From: Prolixibacteraceae bacterium
Lineage (GTDB): Bacteria > Bacteroidota > Bacteroidia > Bacteroidales > Prolixibacteraceae
Length of the DNA: 64,000 bases
NCBI GenBank assembly: GCA_023229575.1
Contig: JALNYZ010000011.1
Coordinates: forward strand, 62,001 to 126,000
Direction of reading: 5' to 3'
Each line of letters opens with the position of its first letter. Positions within the stretch are counted from its first letter, which is position 1. The position numbers were made by a program, and so were the translations under genes. Positions 8,519 through 15,394 of the stretch are shown here, in pieces. The notes beneath the pieces were generated by a model. The model saw only the letters and a list, made by a program, of their open reading frames with translations. It was not told the DNA's origin and did not search any database.

Positions 8519-9439
8519 TTAGCCTCCCACGCTCGCCTCAATCCCATTCTCCCTGAAAATATCAACCGCCATTCGTAGTCTCTCTTTGGTTGGTTCTTCG
8601 AGTGCTACGAACGCCTCCCCCCTTCCCAATTTCTCGTATTTTGTCTGCGCAATCTTGTGGTACGGCAGCAAATTCACCGCGATCCTCTTCCCCGGTAACT
8701 AGGCAATAAATCGTGCAGCCTCAGTGATATTCCTCTCATCATCGTTCACGCCGCCAATCAATGGTATCCGGATGTTGATGCTGGCCCCGCTCTCCGCCAG
8801 TACCCTGAGGTTCTCCAGTATCTTCCCGTTGGGTACCCCCGTCCATTGGCGGTGACGGTCGCTGTCCATCATCTTGAGGTCGTACAAAAACAGGTCGGTC
8901 CGTTTGGCCACCTCCAGCAGAATATCCGTGTTTACCAATCCCGCCGTATCCACAGCGGTATGAATTCCCTGTTCCCGGCATTCATCCAAAAGCCTTACCA
9001 GGAAGTCGGTGTGCAGCATCGGCTCACCTCCCGAGAAGGTCACCCCACCGCCCGACTGTTCGAAGAATATCCGCTCCTTTTCAATCTCGACCAGAATCTC
9101 CTCCACCGAATAGAGAGTCCCCGACATCTCGATCGCCTTGGTCGGACAAACAGCCGCGCAGGTGCCGCAAAGTTGGCACAATGTCGTATCCGTAACGATT
9201 CCCTCAACCGTCAAGGTTAGCGCTACGTTGGGACAGGCAGAAACGCAGGTGCCGCACCCGATGCACCTGGCCGGCGCGTACATCCGCTCCTGATCCGCTG
9301 AAATACCCTCGGGGTTGTGGCACCTAGCACAGTTCAGGTTGCACCCCTTCAAAAAGATGACCATCCTGATCCCCGGACCATCGTGGATCGCGTAACGCTT
9401 GATATCGAACACCAAACCACCTTCCTTAGATTCTATCAT
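8519..9439 (-). pseudogene. Glycyl-radical-enzyme activating enzyme, interrupted by one in-frame TAG
   Basis: A radical-SAM activase of the PflA family that would install the glycyl radical on a partner enzyme. The SAM-cluster motif KGCNLNCARC is near residue 31. Two ferredoxin-type 4Fe-4S motifs follow (CIGCGTCVSACP, CQLCGTCAAVCP, residues about 60-105), then GGGVTFSGGEPMLH. The frame hits a TAG at 8699-8701 (codon 247). The same frame then continues for 59 more codons to a TAA at 8519-8521 and encodes the expected C-terminal motif, including VNLLPYHKIAQTKYEKLG. Total length would be 306 residues, normal for the family. There is no frameshift or deletion, so this is a single nonsense codon. 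No glycyl-radical enzyme gene is beside it in the window. It is either a recent pseudogene, a sequencing error, or a read-through product. Confidence 0.87.
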
Positions 9440-9538
9440 GATCTTACCTCAGATTACACAAATTAAAACTGATGAACACAGATGAACCCCTCCCTACCAC
9501 GGATTACACGAATTAAAAGAAAGAATGCTTTCTCCGTT
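9440..9538. repeat. 'ACCACGGATTACACGAATTAA' microrepeats upstream of the activase gene
   Basis: The 100 bases upstream of the activase ATG are degenerate repeat units (cctcagattacacaaatt, gatgaacacagatgaaccc, ctaccacggattacacg). The same gatgaacacagatgaaccc-c-ttccctaccac segment stands upstream of selD at about 4808-4835. No separate promoter is visible. Confidence 0.6.
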
Positions 9539-9904
9539 TCAATTCTTCAATATCGGGAGTCCCCTCATTTCCACATTTTCACATTTCCCAATTTCCACAT
9601 TCATCGCTTCCTTCGTCCTAGTCGTCCTAGTCATCCCCGTCCCTCTCCGTTTCCCATCTGCGGCAGTTATTCGAAAATTTCGAATAACTGAGGCTTCTTC
9701 CAACTCGCTGTCGGAAAATACCCTTTTCAAATGGTAGTTGATCGTGTGTGTTTCTACGTTATAAAGCTTCCCCAGCATTTTCTGGGTGAGCCACACATTT
9801 TCGTCGGCATATACAGCTTCGACGCCACCAGAGCCTCCGGCTGCGACAAAAGTTAAATACTCAGTAGCTGATGATCGTGCAATAGAACTATTCTTTTTAT
9901 TCAT
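9539..9904 (-). pseudogene. RhuM-family protein, 3'-truncated and run into intergenic repeat
   Basis: The first 85 or so codons encode the N-terminal part of a RhuM-type protein (virulence RhuM/DNA-binding family): RSSATEYLTFVAA, ENVWLTQKMLGKLYNVETHT, then SVIRNFRITAADGK. After TAADGK the homology stops abruptly. The frame enters the cctagtcgtcctagtcatcc microrepeat and reads nonsense to a chance stop. The missing continuation (the YYNLDVIISVGYR core) is what the neighbouring fragment at 9897-10091 carries. Treated as a decayed gene. Confidence 0.75.
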
Positions 9905-10091
9905 AATTTAAAGCAAATCCTTTTACAATGTATTCCTTGAGTCGTTGTGTCGCCCAAATCCGGAATTGGGTACCTCTTTGCGATTTTATCCGGTAACCTA
10001 CCGAGATAATCACATCGAGATTATAATATTCTGTATCATACGTTTTACCATCATCGGCAGTATAAAACAGTATTTCTGATTGATTTTCCAT
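9897..10091 (-). pseudogene. RhuM-family protein with internal deletion
   Basis: A 64-residue remnant. It opens with the usual RhuM start (MENQSEILFY), then jumps straight to TADDGKTYDTEYYNLDVI and the conserved core ISVGYRIKSQRGTQFRIWAT followed by QRLKEYIVKGFALN, omitting the winged-helix-like part (residues about 15-90 of a full protein). The jump occurs at the TAxDGK segment, the same place where the neighbouring copy breaks off. The reading frame overlaps the next fragment by 8 bp. Not expected to be functional. Confidence 0.75.
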
Positions 10092-10362
10092 AGTTCATAA
10101 GTAAGATAATACAGCTTATAATCCATTTCATTGAGCTGCCTGCGTAGACTTCAGTCATGGGAAACAGCGCAATCCTGCTCCTCACAGCTAAATGTAAAAC
10201 ATCAGGCAACTGAAGAGGCGCTGGTAAGTTTTGACGAGAGTGGTGCTGTATGTTGCTGTTTCCATGGGGTTAACGGCAAGATGATTTTTATTGAAAACAA
10301 AAATAGGGATAAAAAGAACTGAAAGAAAAATTAGTGACTTCTTGTAGCAACAATTTTTAATC
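10092..10362. repeat. Spacer with a direct repeat shared with 11120-11175
   Basis: Between two gene remnants. The segment at about 10196-10240 (aacatcaggcaactgaagag, then gcgctggtaagttttgac) recurs at about 11127-11172 with few changes. Both copies lie just upstream of a RhuM remnant on the - strand. This supports a past duplication of a RhuM locus with its 5' flank. No intact gene is seen. Confidence 0.65.
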
Positions 10363-10684
10363 TACTCCAGTTTCTTGTTCCTTTTAGCAGGCGGTAAAAA
10401 AGTCTCTCCTGTTACCACCTTTTTGCCGGTTTTCTGTTCGAGCGCCAATCGGGAGTCCTTTGCGATTCGGTCCGCATTTCTACCTGGGGACAATTTGTCC
10501 CCAGGTAGAAATGTAATTCCTCATCCCTTTTCCTGATTTTTTTCAGGTAGTCTGTGGCATTGGCCGAATCAGTAAGGGCAGCTACAATATCAACCAAAGC
10601 AAAATACCATACCTCATAAACGCTGTCATAATAGCGTCGGATGTGTTTGCTTTCAAAGACGGCAACTGTTTCATTCAATTCCAT
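10363..10684 (-). pseudogene. BRO-N / phage antirepressor-like protein, deleted and frameshifted
   Basis: The first frame gives a typical BRO N-terminal domain: HIRRYYDSVYEVWYFALVDI, LTDSANATDYLKKIRKRDEE, then LHFYLGTNCPQVEM. After this the frame loses homology. A one-base shifted frame continues with RNADRIAKDSRLALEQKTGK, then KVV and GETFLP, up to a TAG at 10363-10365. This is the C-terminal tail of the same family. About 150 central codons are missing. The junction coincides with a perfect 19-bp inverted repeat (10475-10513). Confidence 0.75.
10475..10513. repeat. Perfect 19-bp inverted repeat at a gene-deletion junction
   Basis: Arms 10475-10493 and 10495-10513 are perfectly complementary with a single central base (T). 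The core is acctggggac / gtccccaggt. It lies where the BRO-N coding sequence breaks from its N-terminal to its C-terminal part, which suggests the inversion or deletion event involved this palindrome. Confidence 0.8.
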
Positions 10685-10794
10685 TTGTATTTGAAATTAG
10701 TACATTTACAATTCGTTAGCCTCATCTCACCATCTTCAGCCAGTCTTTTCAACTGTCGACAATTAGTCTACAGTTCAATTCCGTCCTGAAGCCT

Positions 10795-11013
10795 TTACAC
10801 CCCTTGCTTTAAGCGTTCATCGTCCAAAGCAAATCCTTTTACAATATATTCCTTTAGCCGTTGTGTCGCCCAAATCCGGAATTGTGTACCTCTTTGCGAT
10901 TTTACCCAGTAACCTACCGAGATAATCACATCAAGGTTATAATATATTACCGATTTCTCCTGCGTTTCCCTTGATTTTCGCTGTGTTGAGTGGTATGTCG
11001 GAAATTCCGACAT
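10795..11013 (-). pseudogene. RhuM-family C-terminal core fragment
   Basis: A 72-codon remnant with the RhuM core YYNLDVIISVGYWVKSQRGT, QFRIWATQRLKEYIVKGFAL and a DDERLKQGV tail, preceded by SEFPTYHSTQRKSRETQEKS. The N-terminal part is absent and translation upstream of the ATG at 11013 soon stops making sense. It is a paralogue of the fragment at 9897-10091, and both share flanking repeat sequence. Probably non-functional. Confidence 0.68.
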
Positions 11014-11299
11014 ACTGGCCGCAGAAACGTTCCACTCTCAACTTTCATCTTAATCACTAAGGGGGAAACCACAGCCGACTCTACTGCTCCGCAGATGGGA
11101 GGTACCGGCGTTTGGCCCTCCTCCTAATTATAAAACATCAGGCAACTGAAGAGGCGCCGGTAGGTTTTGACAAGTGTCGATATGGAAATAGTTGTTTCCA
11201 TGATACTTTGACCAATAGTTTGTTGGTAGTAGCAAAAATAAGGGAAAAATGGGAAGACGCTATTGATTATTGATCAAAAAATGACAGGATCTTTGCTAT
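11014..11299. other. Non-coding spacer with duplicated RhuM 5' flank
   Basis: Holds the second copy of the aacatcaggcaactgaagag segment (about 11127-11172) and a GC-richer piece at 11060-11120. No gene or convincing promoter seen. Confidence 0.5.
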
Positions 11300-11818
11300 T
11301 TAAAATTCTAACTTACTCCAAAGAAATATTCTCTTACGTTTTTCAGTATTCAACTCTATATTGTTTTGATAAACAATGTTTTTTGAAAATAAGAAATTAA
11401 TCCTTGTAATGGCTTCTAATGAGCTAATTAGTTTATATTCAATTAGCTTGTCAAATATCCAAAGCATTCCATGAAATTCAATGGCCTTTGATTTGGCATA
11501 ATTTCTGACTGCTTTGTCACTGCTAATAACTTTCGCATCTAATTTATCAGCTAAAAAGATTACCGATTTATCATTGTCTGATAATGATCTTGGAAATTTT
11601 TCTTCCTGTATATGCGCTTTTTCTTCTGAAGTTAAATTATGAATAGTAAGCTTTCCAACAGAGCGATAAGCTTTTAGAATTTCTTTTTGTTCGGTGTACA
11701 ATTCATTGAAAACGTCCAACGTAGTATGTATCTCTAACGGAAGTGAAAAAAATTCAGACGTTAAATGAAGTTCGATCAAATCGATAAATATACATGCATC
11801 AGTTACCGCTAACCTCAT
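11300..11818 (-). CDS. PIN-domain protein, probable toxin of the XRE-ImmA/IrrE pair
   Basis: A 172-residue protein with the layout of a PIN ribonuclease: Asp7 in AVTDACIFID, Glu39 in LDVFNEL, Asp81/Asp83 in SLSDNDKSVI and Asp101 in VISSDKAVRNYAK. These acidic residues would bind Mg2+/Mn2+ for RNA cleavage. The C-terminal 60 residues are AT-rich coding and less conserved. Its ATG overlaps the TGA of the upstream gene by 4 bp (ATGA), so the two are translationally coupled. The pair XRE-Zn-peptidase plus PIN-like protein is a recognised predicted toxin-antitoxin configuration. RNA target unknown. AT content is clearly above that of flanking metabolic genes, fitting horizontal transfer. Confidence 0.78.
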   Translation of the reverse strand: MRLAVTDACIFIDLIELHLTSEFFSLPLEIHTTLDVFNELYTEQKEILKAYRSVGKLTIHNLTSEEKAHIQEEKFPRSLSDNDKSVIFLADKLDAKVISSDKAVRNYAKSKAIEFHGMLWIFDKLIEYKLISSLEAITRINFLFSKNIVYQNNIELNTEKRKRIFLWSKLEF

Positions 11819-12873
11819 CCTATCATTAAACTTTTTGACCGAAACTCTGAGAGTTTCATGTTTTTTAATGACGCTGCCTTACTCATTGATATAATATCTT
11901 CAGCCAAGGCTCTGTATATTAACTGTTCAAATCTGCTGGAAGTTTCTTTCCCTTCATATGCATATGGCTCTTCGACTTTCCATCCCATTTGATTAATATA
12001 TTGGTAATAGTATCTTTTATAATGCTCTGAGATAACATCCAATTCAGCAAAGCGATAAATCATAGCTTGTATTGATATACCATATTGTTCTTTTAAGAGT
12101 CCAAATTCCTGAATAGAGATTCTATTTCTTTTGTTCCCAATTTCCTTTTCTATAGCCTCTTTTGGAAAAAGCATTGCTCCTGCAAATCGGTGACAGTATT
12201 TTTCTGCCAACTTGTCATCAATTTCATCTAATGGCAACAGAAGATGTCCTAATTCATGAAAAGCGGTAAAGCGCTTTCTGTCATTTGATTTTAATTTACC
12301 AGTATTTAATACGATAACAGGAATATCCTTTCCGTTTACCCAAGTCTGTAACCCATCAAATCCATCTTTTGCATCAAGCTCAAGAACTTTTATATTATTC
12401 TCCTCAAGTAATTCTGCAACGTTGGCGATTGGACCAACACCTAATCCCCAATTTTCTCGAATTTCTTTTGCAAAATTTTCTATGTCATCGGAAGAATTTA
12501 TTTTCAAAAGAGGAGCAGGATGTTCAAATATCTTCTTTAATCCGAGTATTTCCTCCAATTCCAAGTATCTGCCAAGAACTTCCCTGGTACGCTCTATAAT
12601 ACTGTTTTGCTCTTTGGAAGGAAATAATTCCAATTTTCTAAAATTGATAGTTCCCAATTCGACAATAGTTTCCCGAGTAAAATAGTCTGGCCTTACATTT
12701 AGAGCTTCACATATAAGGTCCAACTTCTCACTATCCGGAATTACTTCTCCTTTCTCATACTTATGGAGAGCTTGGCGAGTAATATTATTGCCCAAGTTGT
12801 CTGAAAGATCTTGCAATGAAAACCCATTCATCAAACGGGCAGATTTAAATCGTTCAGCAAATAACTGATTCAT
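11815..12873 (-). CDS. XRE-family regulator fused to ImmA/IrrE metallopeptidase domain
   Basis: A protein of 352 residues, probably the antitoxin and autorepressor of the module. Residues 5-62 form a Cro/CI-type HTH (RFKSARLMNGFSLQDLSDNL with the recognition helix ITRQALHKYEKG). Residues about 140-290 form the COG2856 zinc peptidase domain with His206-Glu207-Leu-Gly-His210 and Glu224 as likely third ligand, followed by HRFAGAMLFP. In ImmA/IrrE relatives this domain cleaves a repressor to release a response. Here peptidase and HTH are in one chain. A -7 box and a palindrome lie just upstream of the start, suggesting autoregulation. The 4-bp overlap with the PIN gene ties the two together. All active-site residues are present. 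Confidence 0.85.
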   Translation of the reverse strand: MNQLFAERFKSARLMNGFSLQDLSDNLGNNITRQALHKYEKGEVIPDSEKLDLICEALNVRPDYFTRETIVELGTINFRKLELFPSKEQNSIIERTREVLGRYLELEEILGLKKIFEHPAPLLKINSSDDIENFAKEIRENWGLGVGPIANVAELLEENNIKVLELDAKDGFDGLQTWVNGKDIPVIVLNTGKLKSNDRKRFTAFHELGHLLLPLDEIDDKLAEKYCHRFAGAMLFPKEAIEKEIGNKRNRISIQEFGLLKEQYGISIQAMIYRFAELDVISEHYKRYYYQYINQMGWKVEEPYAYEGKETSSRFEQLIYRALAEDIISMSKAASLKNMKLSEFRSKSLMIG

Positions 12874-12908
12874 AGAAATAAAATTTTACGTTGACAAAAA
12901 TTAGGTCG

Positions 12909-12941
12909 CAAATATATATCAAATTTCCCATTTGTAAATGG
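12909..12941 (-). promoter_or_regulatory. Promoter and candidate XRE operator upstream of the antitoxin gene
   Basis: On the - strand TATATTTG (complement of 12909-12916) matches the Bacteroidota -7 consensus TAnnTTTG and lies 36 bp before the ATG at 12873. Directly upstream is the perfect palindrome ccatttgtaaatgg (12928-12941), between the -7 and -33 positions, where a bound XRE dimer would block RNA polymerase. No good -33 TTG is present. Confidence 0.55.
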
Positions 12942-13365
12942 ATCCTTCTTATTTAAATGGATAAGATGATTTGTAAACAGATAAATAGGTGAGAATATTT
13001 TTTTATATTTTAAGATGACAAATTGACAGATTTAGTTGACGTGGCATGTTTTTTGTTGTATATTTGTCAATCAAAGTTAATGAATTATAATGAGAAAAAC
13101 AAATATTTTTAAAAGAAAATGCCGATAATAAAAAAACAAAAGTCCAATCATTAGTGGCTCTATTGATTGGACTTCGGGATAATTGTTTTCGACGACATAC
13201 CTGAGGCTTATCACCTCATTGCTATCCCTGATTATTTTGTTGCGATACAAATATAGCAAATTCCATTTGCTGTGCAATACTATCCATGCCAAGCCTGGTT
13301 AGATGAATCCTCCATACTAGCTTAAAGACGGTAGAGGCCACTAATTCCATTTTAATATTAATTAA
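12942..13365. other. Divergent regulatory spacer between the TA module and the ubiquitin-like operon
   Basis: No convincing gene. It carries a + strand promoter-like pair at 13036-13066 and a - strand pair (-7 TATATTTG as complement of 13248-13255, TTG as complement of 13275-13277, spacing 19). An 11-bp hairpin lies at 13140-13174 (arms aagtccaatca / tgattggactt). A small frame at 13080-13112 would give MNYNEKNKYF. A short inverted pair, attagtggctct near 13150 and agaggccacta near 13335, brackets much of the region. A short regulatory RNA in this spacer is possible. Confidence 0.4.
13036..13066 (+). promoter_or_regulatory. Bacteroidota-type promoter reading toward the multiubiquitin operon
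   Basis: TTG at 13036-13038 and TATATTTG at 13059-13066 are separated by 20 bp, matching the Bacteroidota -33/-7 consensus. The next + strand gene starts 300 bp downstream, so the transcript would have a long leader that includes the hairpin at 13140-13174. Whether this is the operon promoter or that of a leader RNA is open. Confidence 0.5.
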
Positions 13366-13824
13366 ATGAAAAGTTTAAAATTGATCATAAATGATAAGCA
13401 CTTCGACTGGCAAGAACAGTATATATCAGGTGCAGAAGTAAAAAGGTTAGGTGAAATTCCTGATTCCGATTTAGTATTCCTGGCAATTAAGAAGCCTTGG
13501 GAAGATGAATTAATCGAAAATGTAACACGTGTTGATTTGGCTCGACCCGGAATAGAACATTTCTATTCTAAAAAACATGATGAGCATTTGCCGTTTAAAA
13601 TAATTGTCAACGGCCGAGAAAAGGAATGGGATTCGAGGACTATTTCCTATGAACAAGTATCTAAACTGGCATTTCCGGATTATTCCGAAAATAGTACTAC
13701 GGTTTATACTGTCAGTTTTTCCAACGGACCGGGCCAAAACCCGGAAGGCACTATGGTTAAGGGTGATGAAGTTTATGTAAAAACCAAAATGATTTTCAAT
13801 GTCACTCCAACTAATAAGTCATAG
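13366..13824 (+). CDS. Tandem multiubiquitin-domain protein
   Basis: A 152-residue ubiquitin-like protein with two consecutive multiubiquitin-type beta-grasp domains. Domain one is residues about 3-68 (LKLIINDKHFDW, then VDLARPGIEHFYS). Domain two is about 76-150 (FKIIVNGREKEWDSRTISYE, then KMIFNVTPTNKS). The pattern of IIN-x-K/R-x-x-x-W at each start and the matching position of the ISGAEVKRL and ISYEQVSKL helices show the duplication. There is no C-terminal Gly-Gly, as is usual for this family, so any conjugation must use a different tail or internal processing. It overlaps the E1-like gene by 26 bp, so the genes are translated as one unit. Known families of this kind sit in bacterial ubiquitin-like conjugation operons. 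AT-rich, unlike neighbours outside the island. Confidence 0.85.
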   Translation: MKSLKLIINDKHFDWQEQYISGAEVKRLGEIPDSDLVFLAIKKPWEDELIENVTRVDLARPGIEHFYSKKHDEHLPFKIIVNGREKEWDSRTISYEQVSKLAFPDYSENSTTVYTVSFSNGPGQNPEGTMVKGDEVYVKTKMIFNVTPTNKS

Positions 13825-14977
13825 TCCTGATTTGAAGCAACTCAGAGATGAAGGTTTTGAAATAGAGGTGAAAGGTGGATATTTACTTATCCACCAAATC
13901 CCCTATGTAAACCACATAAAAGAAATAAAGCGAGGTATACTGGTCAGTGCCCTTGATCTGGCGAACAACAACAGGACATCGACTCCTTCGACTCATATAA
14001 TTTATTTTATTGGAGATTATCCTTGTAATAAAGATGGCAGTCCGATTGAAGGAATCAGGAACTCTTCAAATAATCAAAAGTTATTTGAAGGCGTGGAAGT
14101 CAATCATTTGTTCTCCAACAAACCAACAAACGGCTATTCTGATTACTATAAAAAGGTAACGAGATATACTGAAATAATTTCGAATCCGGCAAAGTCCATT
14201 GATCCAACAATTACTGAGAAGACTTTTAAAGTAATTGTTGATGATGCCGAGGATTCTGTTTTTCAATATCTTGACACTAACTCTAGTCGGGCTAATATTG
14301 ATTTTATCAATTCCAAGCTAAAAGGTCAGAAAGTTGGCATTATTGGATTGGGTGGGACTGGCGCTTATATCCTGGATTTAGTTGCCAAAACGCCTGTACT
14401 GGAAATTCACTTGTATGATGGAGACGATTTCCTTTTGCACAATGCCTTTAGGTCACCTGGTGCAGTATCCCAATCGGAATTGAATGCGAGAAGGACCAAA
14501 ACAGATTATTACGCTTCAATTTACTCCAACATGCATCGATACGTGTATTCTCATGCCTGTTTTATCAGTGGATTTAACATTGAAGAATTAAATCAGTTGT
14601 CTTTTGTTTTCCTTTGTATTGATCGAGATTTGGTAAAAAAGGAGATTATGGAATATCTTCTACTAGAAAATATTCCTTTTATTGATGTTGGGTTAGGGGT
14701 TAATGTTGTTGATGATTCCTTAATTGGCTCAATTCGAGTTACCACTGGGACACTATTAAAAAACGATCATCTATTTCAACGAATCTCTTGTGGTGAAAAT
14801 TTGGAAAATGAATATGCTTCAAATATTCAAATAGCAGAATTGAATTCCTTAAATGCCGTTTTAGCTGTCATCAAATGGAAAAAGCTTTTGGGCTTTTACC
14901 AGGATTTAAAGCTGGAACATAATTCAGTTTATTCAATTAATGCATCACAATTGACCAACGATGAATGTACAGCATAG
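13799..14977 (+). CDS. E1-like ThiF adenylyltransferase with N-terminal DUF6791-type domain
   Basis: A 392-residue protein expected to adenylate the C-terminus of the neighbouring ubiquitin-like protein. Residues 1-145 match the domain found N-terminal to ThiF in such operons (HIIYFIGDYPCNKDGSPIEG, then FSNKPTNGYSDYYKKVTRY); it may be E2-like. Residues about 170-392 are ThiF/E1: the nucleotide loop Gly183-Leu-Gly-Gly-Thr-Gly188, the acidic strand end LYDGDD (Asp207-Asp210), NAFRSPGA with Arg218, the VFLCIDRD strand and the closing ELNSLNAVLAVIKWKKLLGF helix. The usual E1 catalytic Cys cannot be assigned; Cys331 (RISCGE) is a candidate. The start lies inside the multiubiquitin gene, and the 3' end overlaps the next gene by 17 bp. 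Confidence 0.85.
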   Translation: MSLQLISHSPDLKQLRDEGFEIEVKGGYLLIHQIPYVNHIKEIKRGILVSALDLANNNRTSTPSTHIIYFIGDYPCNKDGSPIEGIRNSSNNQKLFEGVEVNHLFSNKPTNGYSDYYKKVTRYTEIISNPAKSIDPTITEKTFKVIVDDAEDSVFQYLDTNSSRANIDFINSKLKGQKVGIIGLGGTGAYILDLVAKTPVLEIHLYDGDDFLLHNAFRSPGAVSQSELNARRTKTDYYASIYSNMHRYVYSHACFISGFNIEELNQLSFVFLCIDRDLVKKEIMEYLLLENIPFIDVGLGVNVVDDSLIGSIRVTTGTLLKNDHLFQRISCGENLENEYASNIQIAELNSLNAVLAVIKWKKLLGFYQDLKLEHNSVYSINASQLTNDECTA

Positions 14978-15320
14978 ATTTGTAGAATTCATTCCTGACG
15001 AATTGGAAGATGGCATATTGTACATCTCCCTTAAATATTGCACAGCCATACACAAATGTGTGTGTGGCTGTGGCAATGAAATTGTGACTCCAATTTCTCC
15101 AACAGATTGGCAGTTAACTTTTGATGGCAAAACTATTTCTTTGTATCCTTCTATTGGTAACTGGAATTTCAAATGCAAATCTCATTACTGGATTACCAAC
15201 AACAAAATTAGGTTCGCGAGAAAATGGGAAATCTGCGATAATAAAATTAGAGGGAAGAAGAACTGGAAAAGGAAATTATATTTTAAAAATTTGTTCAACT
15301 TTCAACAATATCAAGTTTGA
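14961..15320 (+). CDS. DUF6527-family putative metal-binding protein
   Basis: A 119-residue protein of the family that accompanies multiubiquitin and ThiF genes. The signature is a Cys-rich knuckle CVCGCGNEIVTPISPTDW (Cys33, Cys35, Cys37), then LTFDGKTISLYPSIGNWNF, and CKSHYWI (Cys72, His75). Cys35/Cys37 or Cys33/Cys35 with Cys72 and His75 form a plausible zinc site. The C-terminal 30 residues are very basic and look less constrained. The function is not established. Because it is always near the conjugation genes it may be the processing or deconjugating enzyme, but that is inference. It is the third and last gene of the tightly overlapping operon and is followed by a REP-like hairpin. Confidence 0.8.
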   Translation: MNVQHRFVEFIPDELEDGILYISLKYCTAIHKCVCGCGNEIVTPISPTDWQLTFDGKTISLYPSIGNWNFKCKSHYWITNNKIRFARKWEICDNKIRGKKNWKRKLYFKNLFNFQQYQV

Positions 15321-15335
15321 TTTATTCTCCACGCT

Positions 15336-15379
15336 GGTGCTGATTTGCAATCAGCACCACTTAACAACGGATCTCGGAT
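15336..15379. repeat. REP-like double hairpin, copy 1
   Basis: Arms ggtgctga (15336-15343) and tcagcacc (15351-15358) form an 8-bp hairpin with a 7-nt loop. It is followed by cttaacaacggatc and a second small palindrome cggatc-tcg-gatccg. A near-identical copy in the same orientation lies at 16606-16650, on the other side of the nuclease gene. It probably also ends transcription between the convergent operons. Confidence 0.7.
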
Positions 15380-15394
15380 CCGCAGAAAACAGGC

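Noticed and set aside
8699..8701. TAG as a pyrrolysine codon
   Set aside because: Pyrrolysine use is not known in Bacteroidota and no pyl genes are seen. A nonsense mutation or sequence error is more likely.
13077..13292. 71-codon - strand frame in the regulatory spacer
   Set aside because: It crosses promoter motifs and the hairpin and has no recognisable domain.
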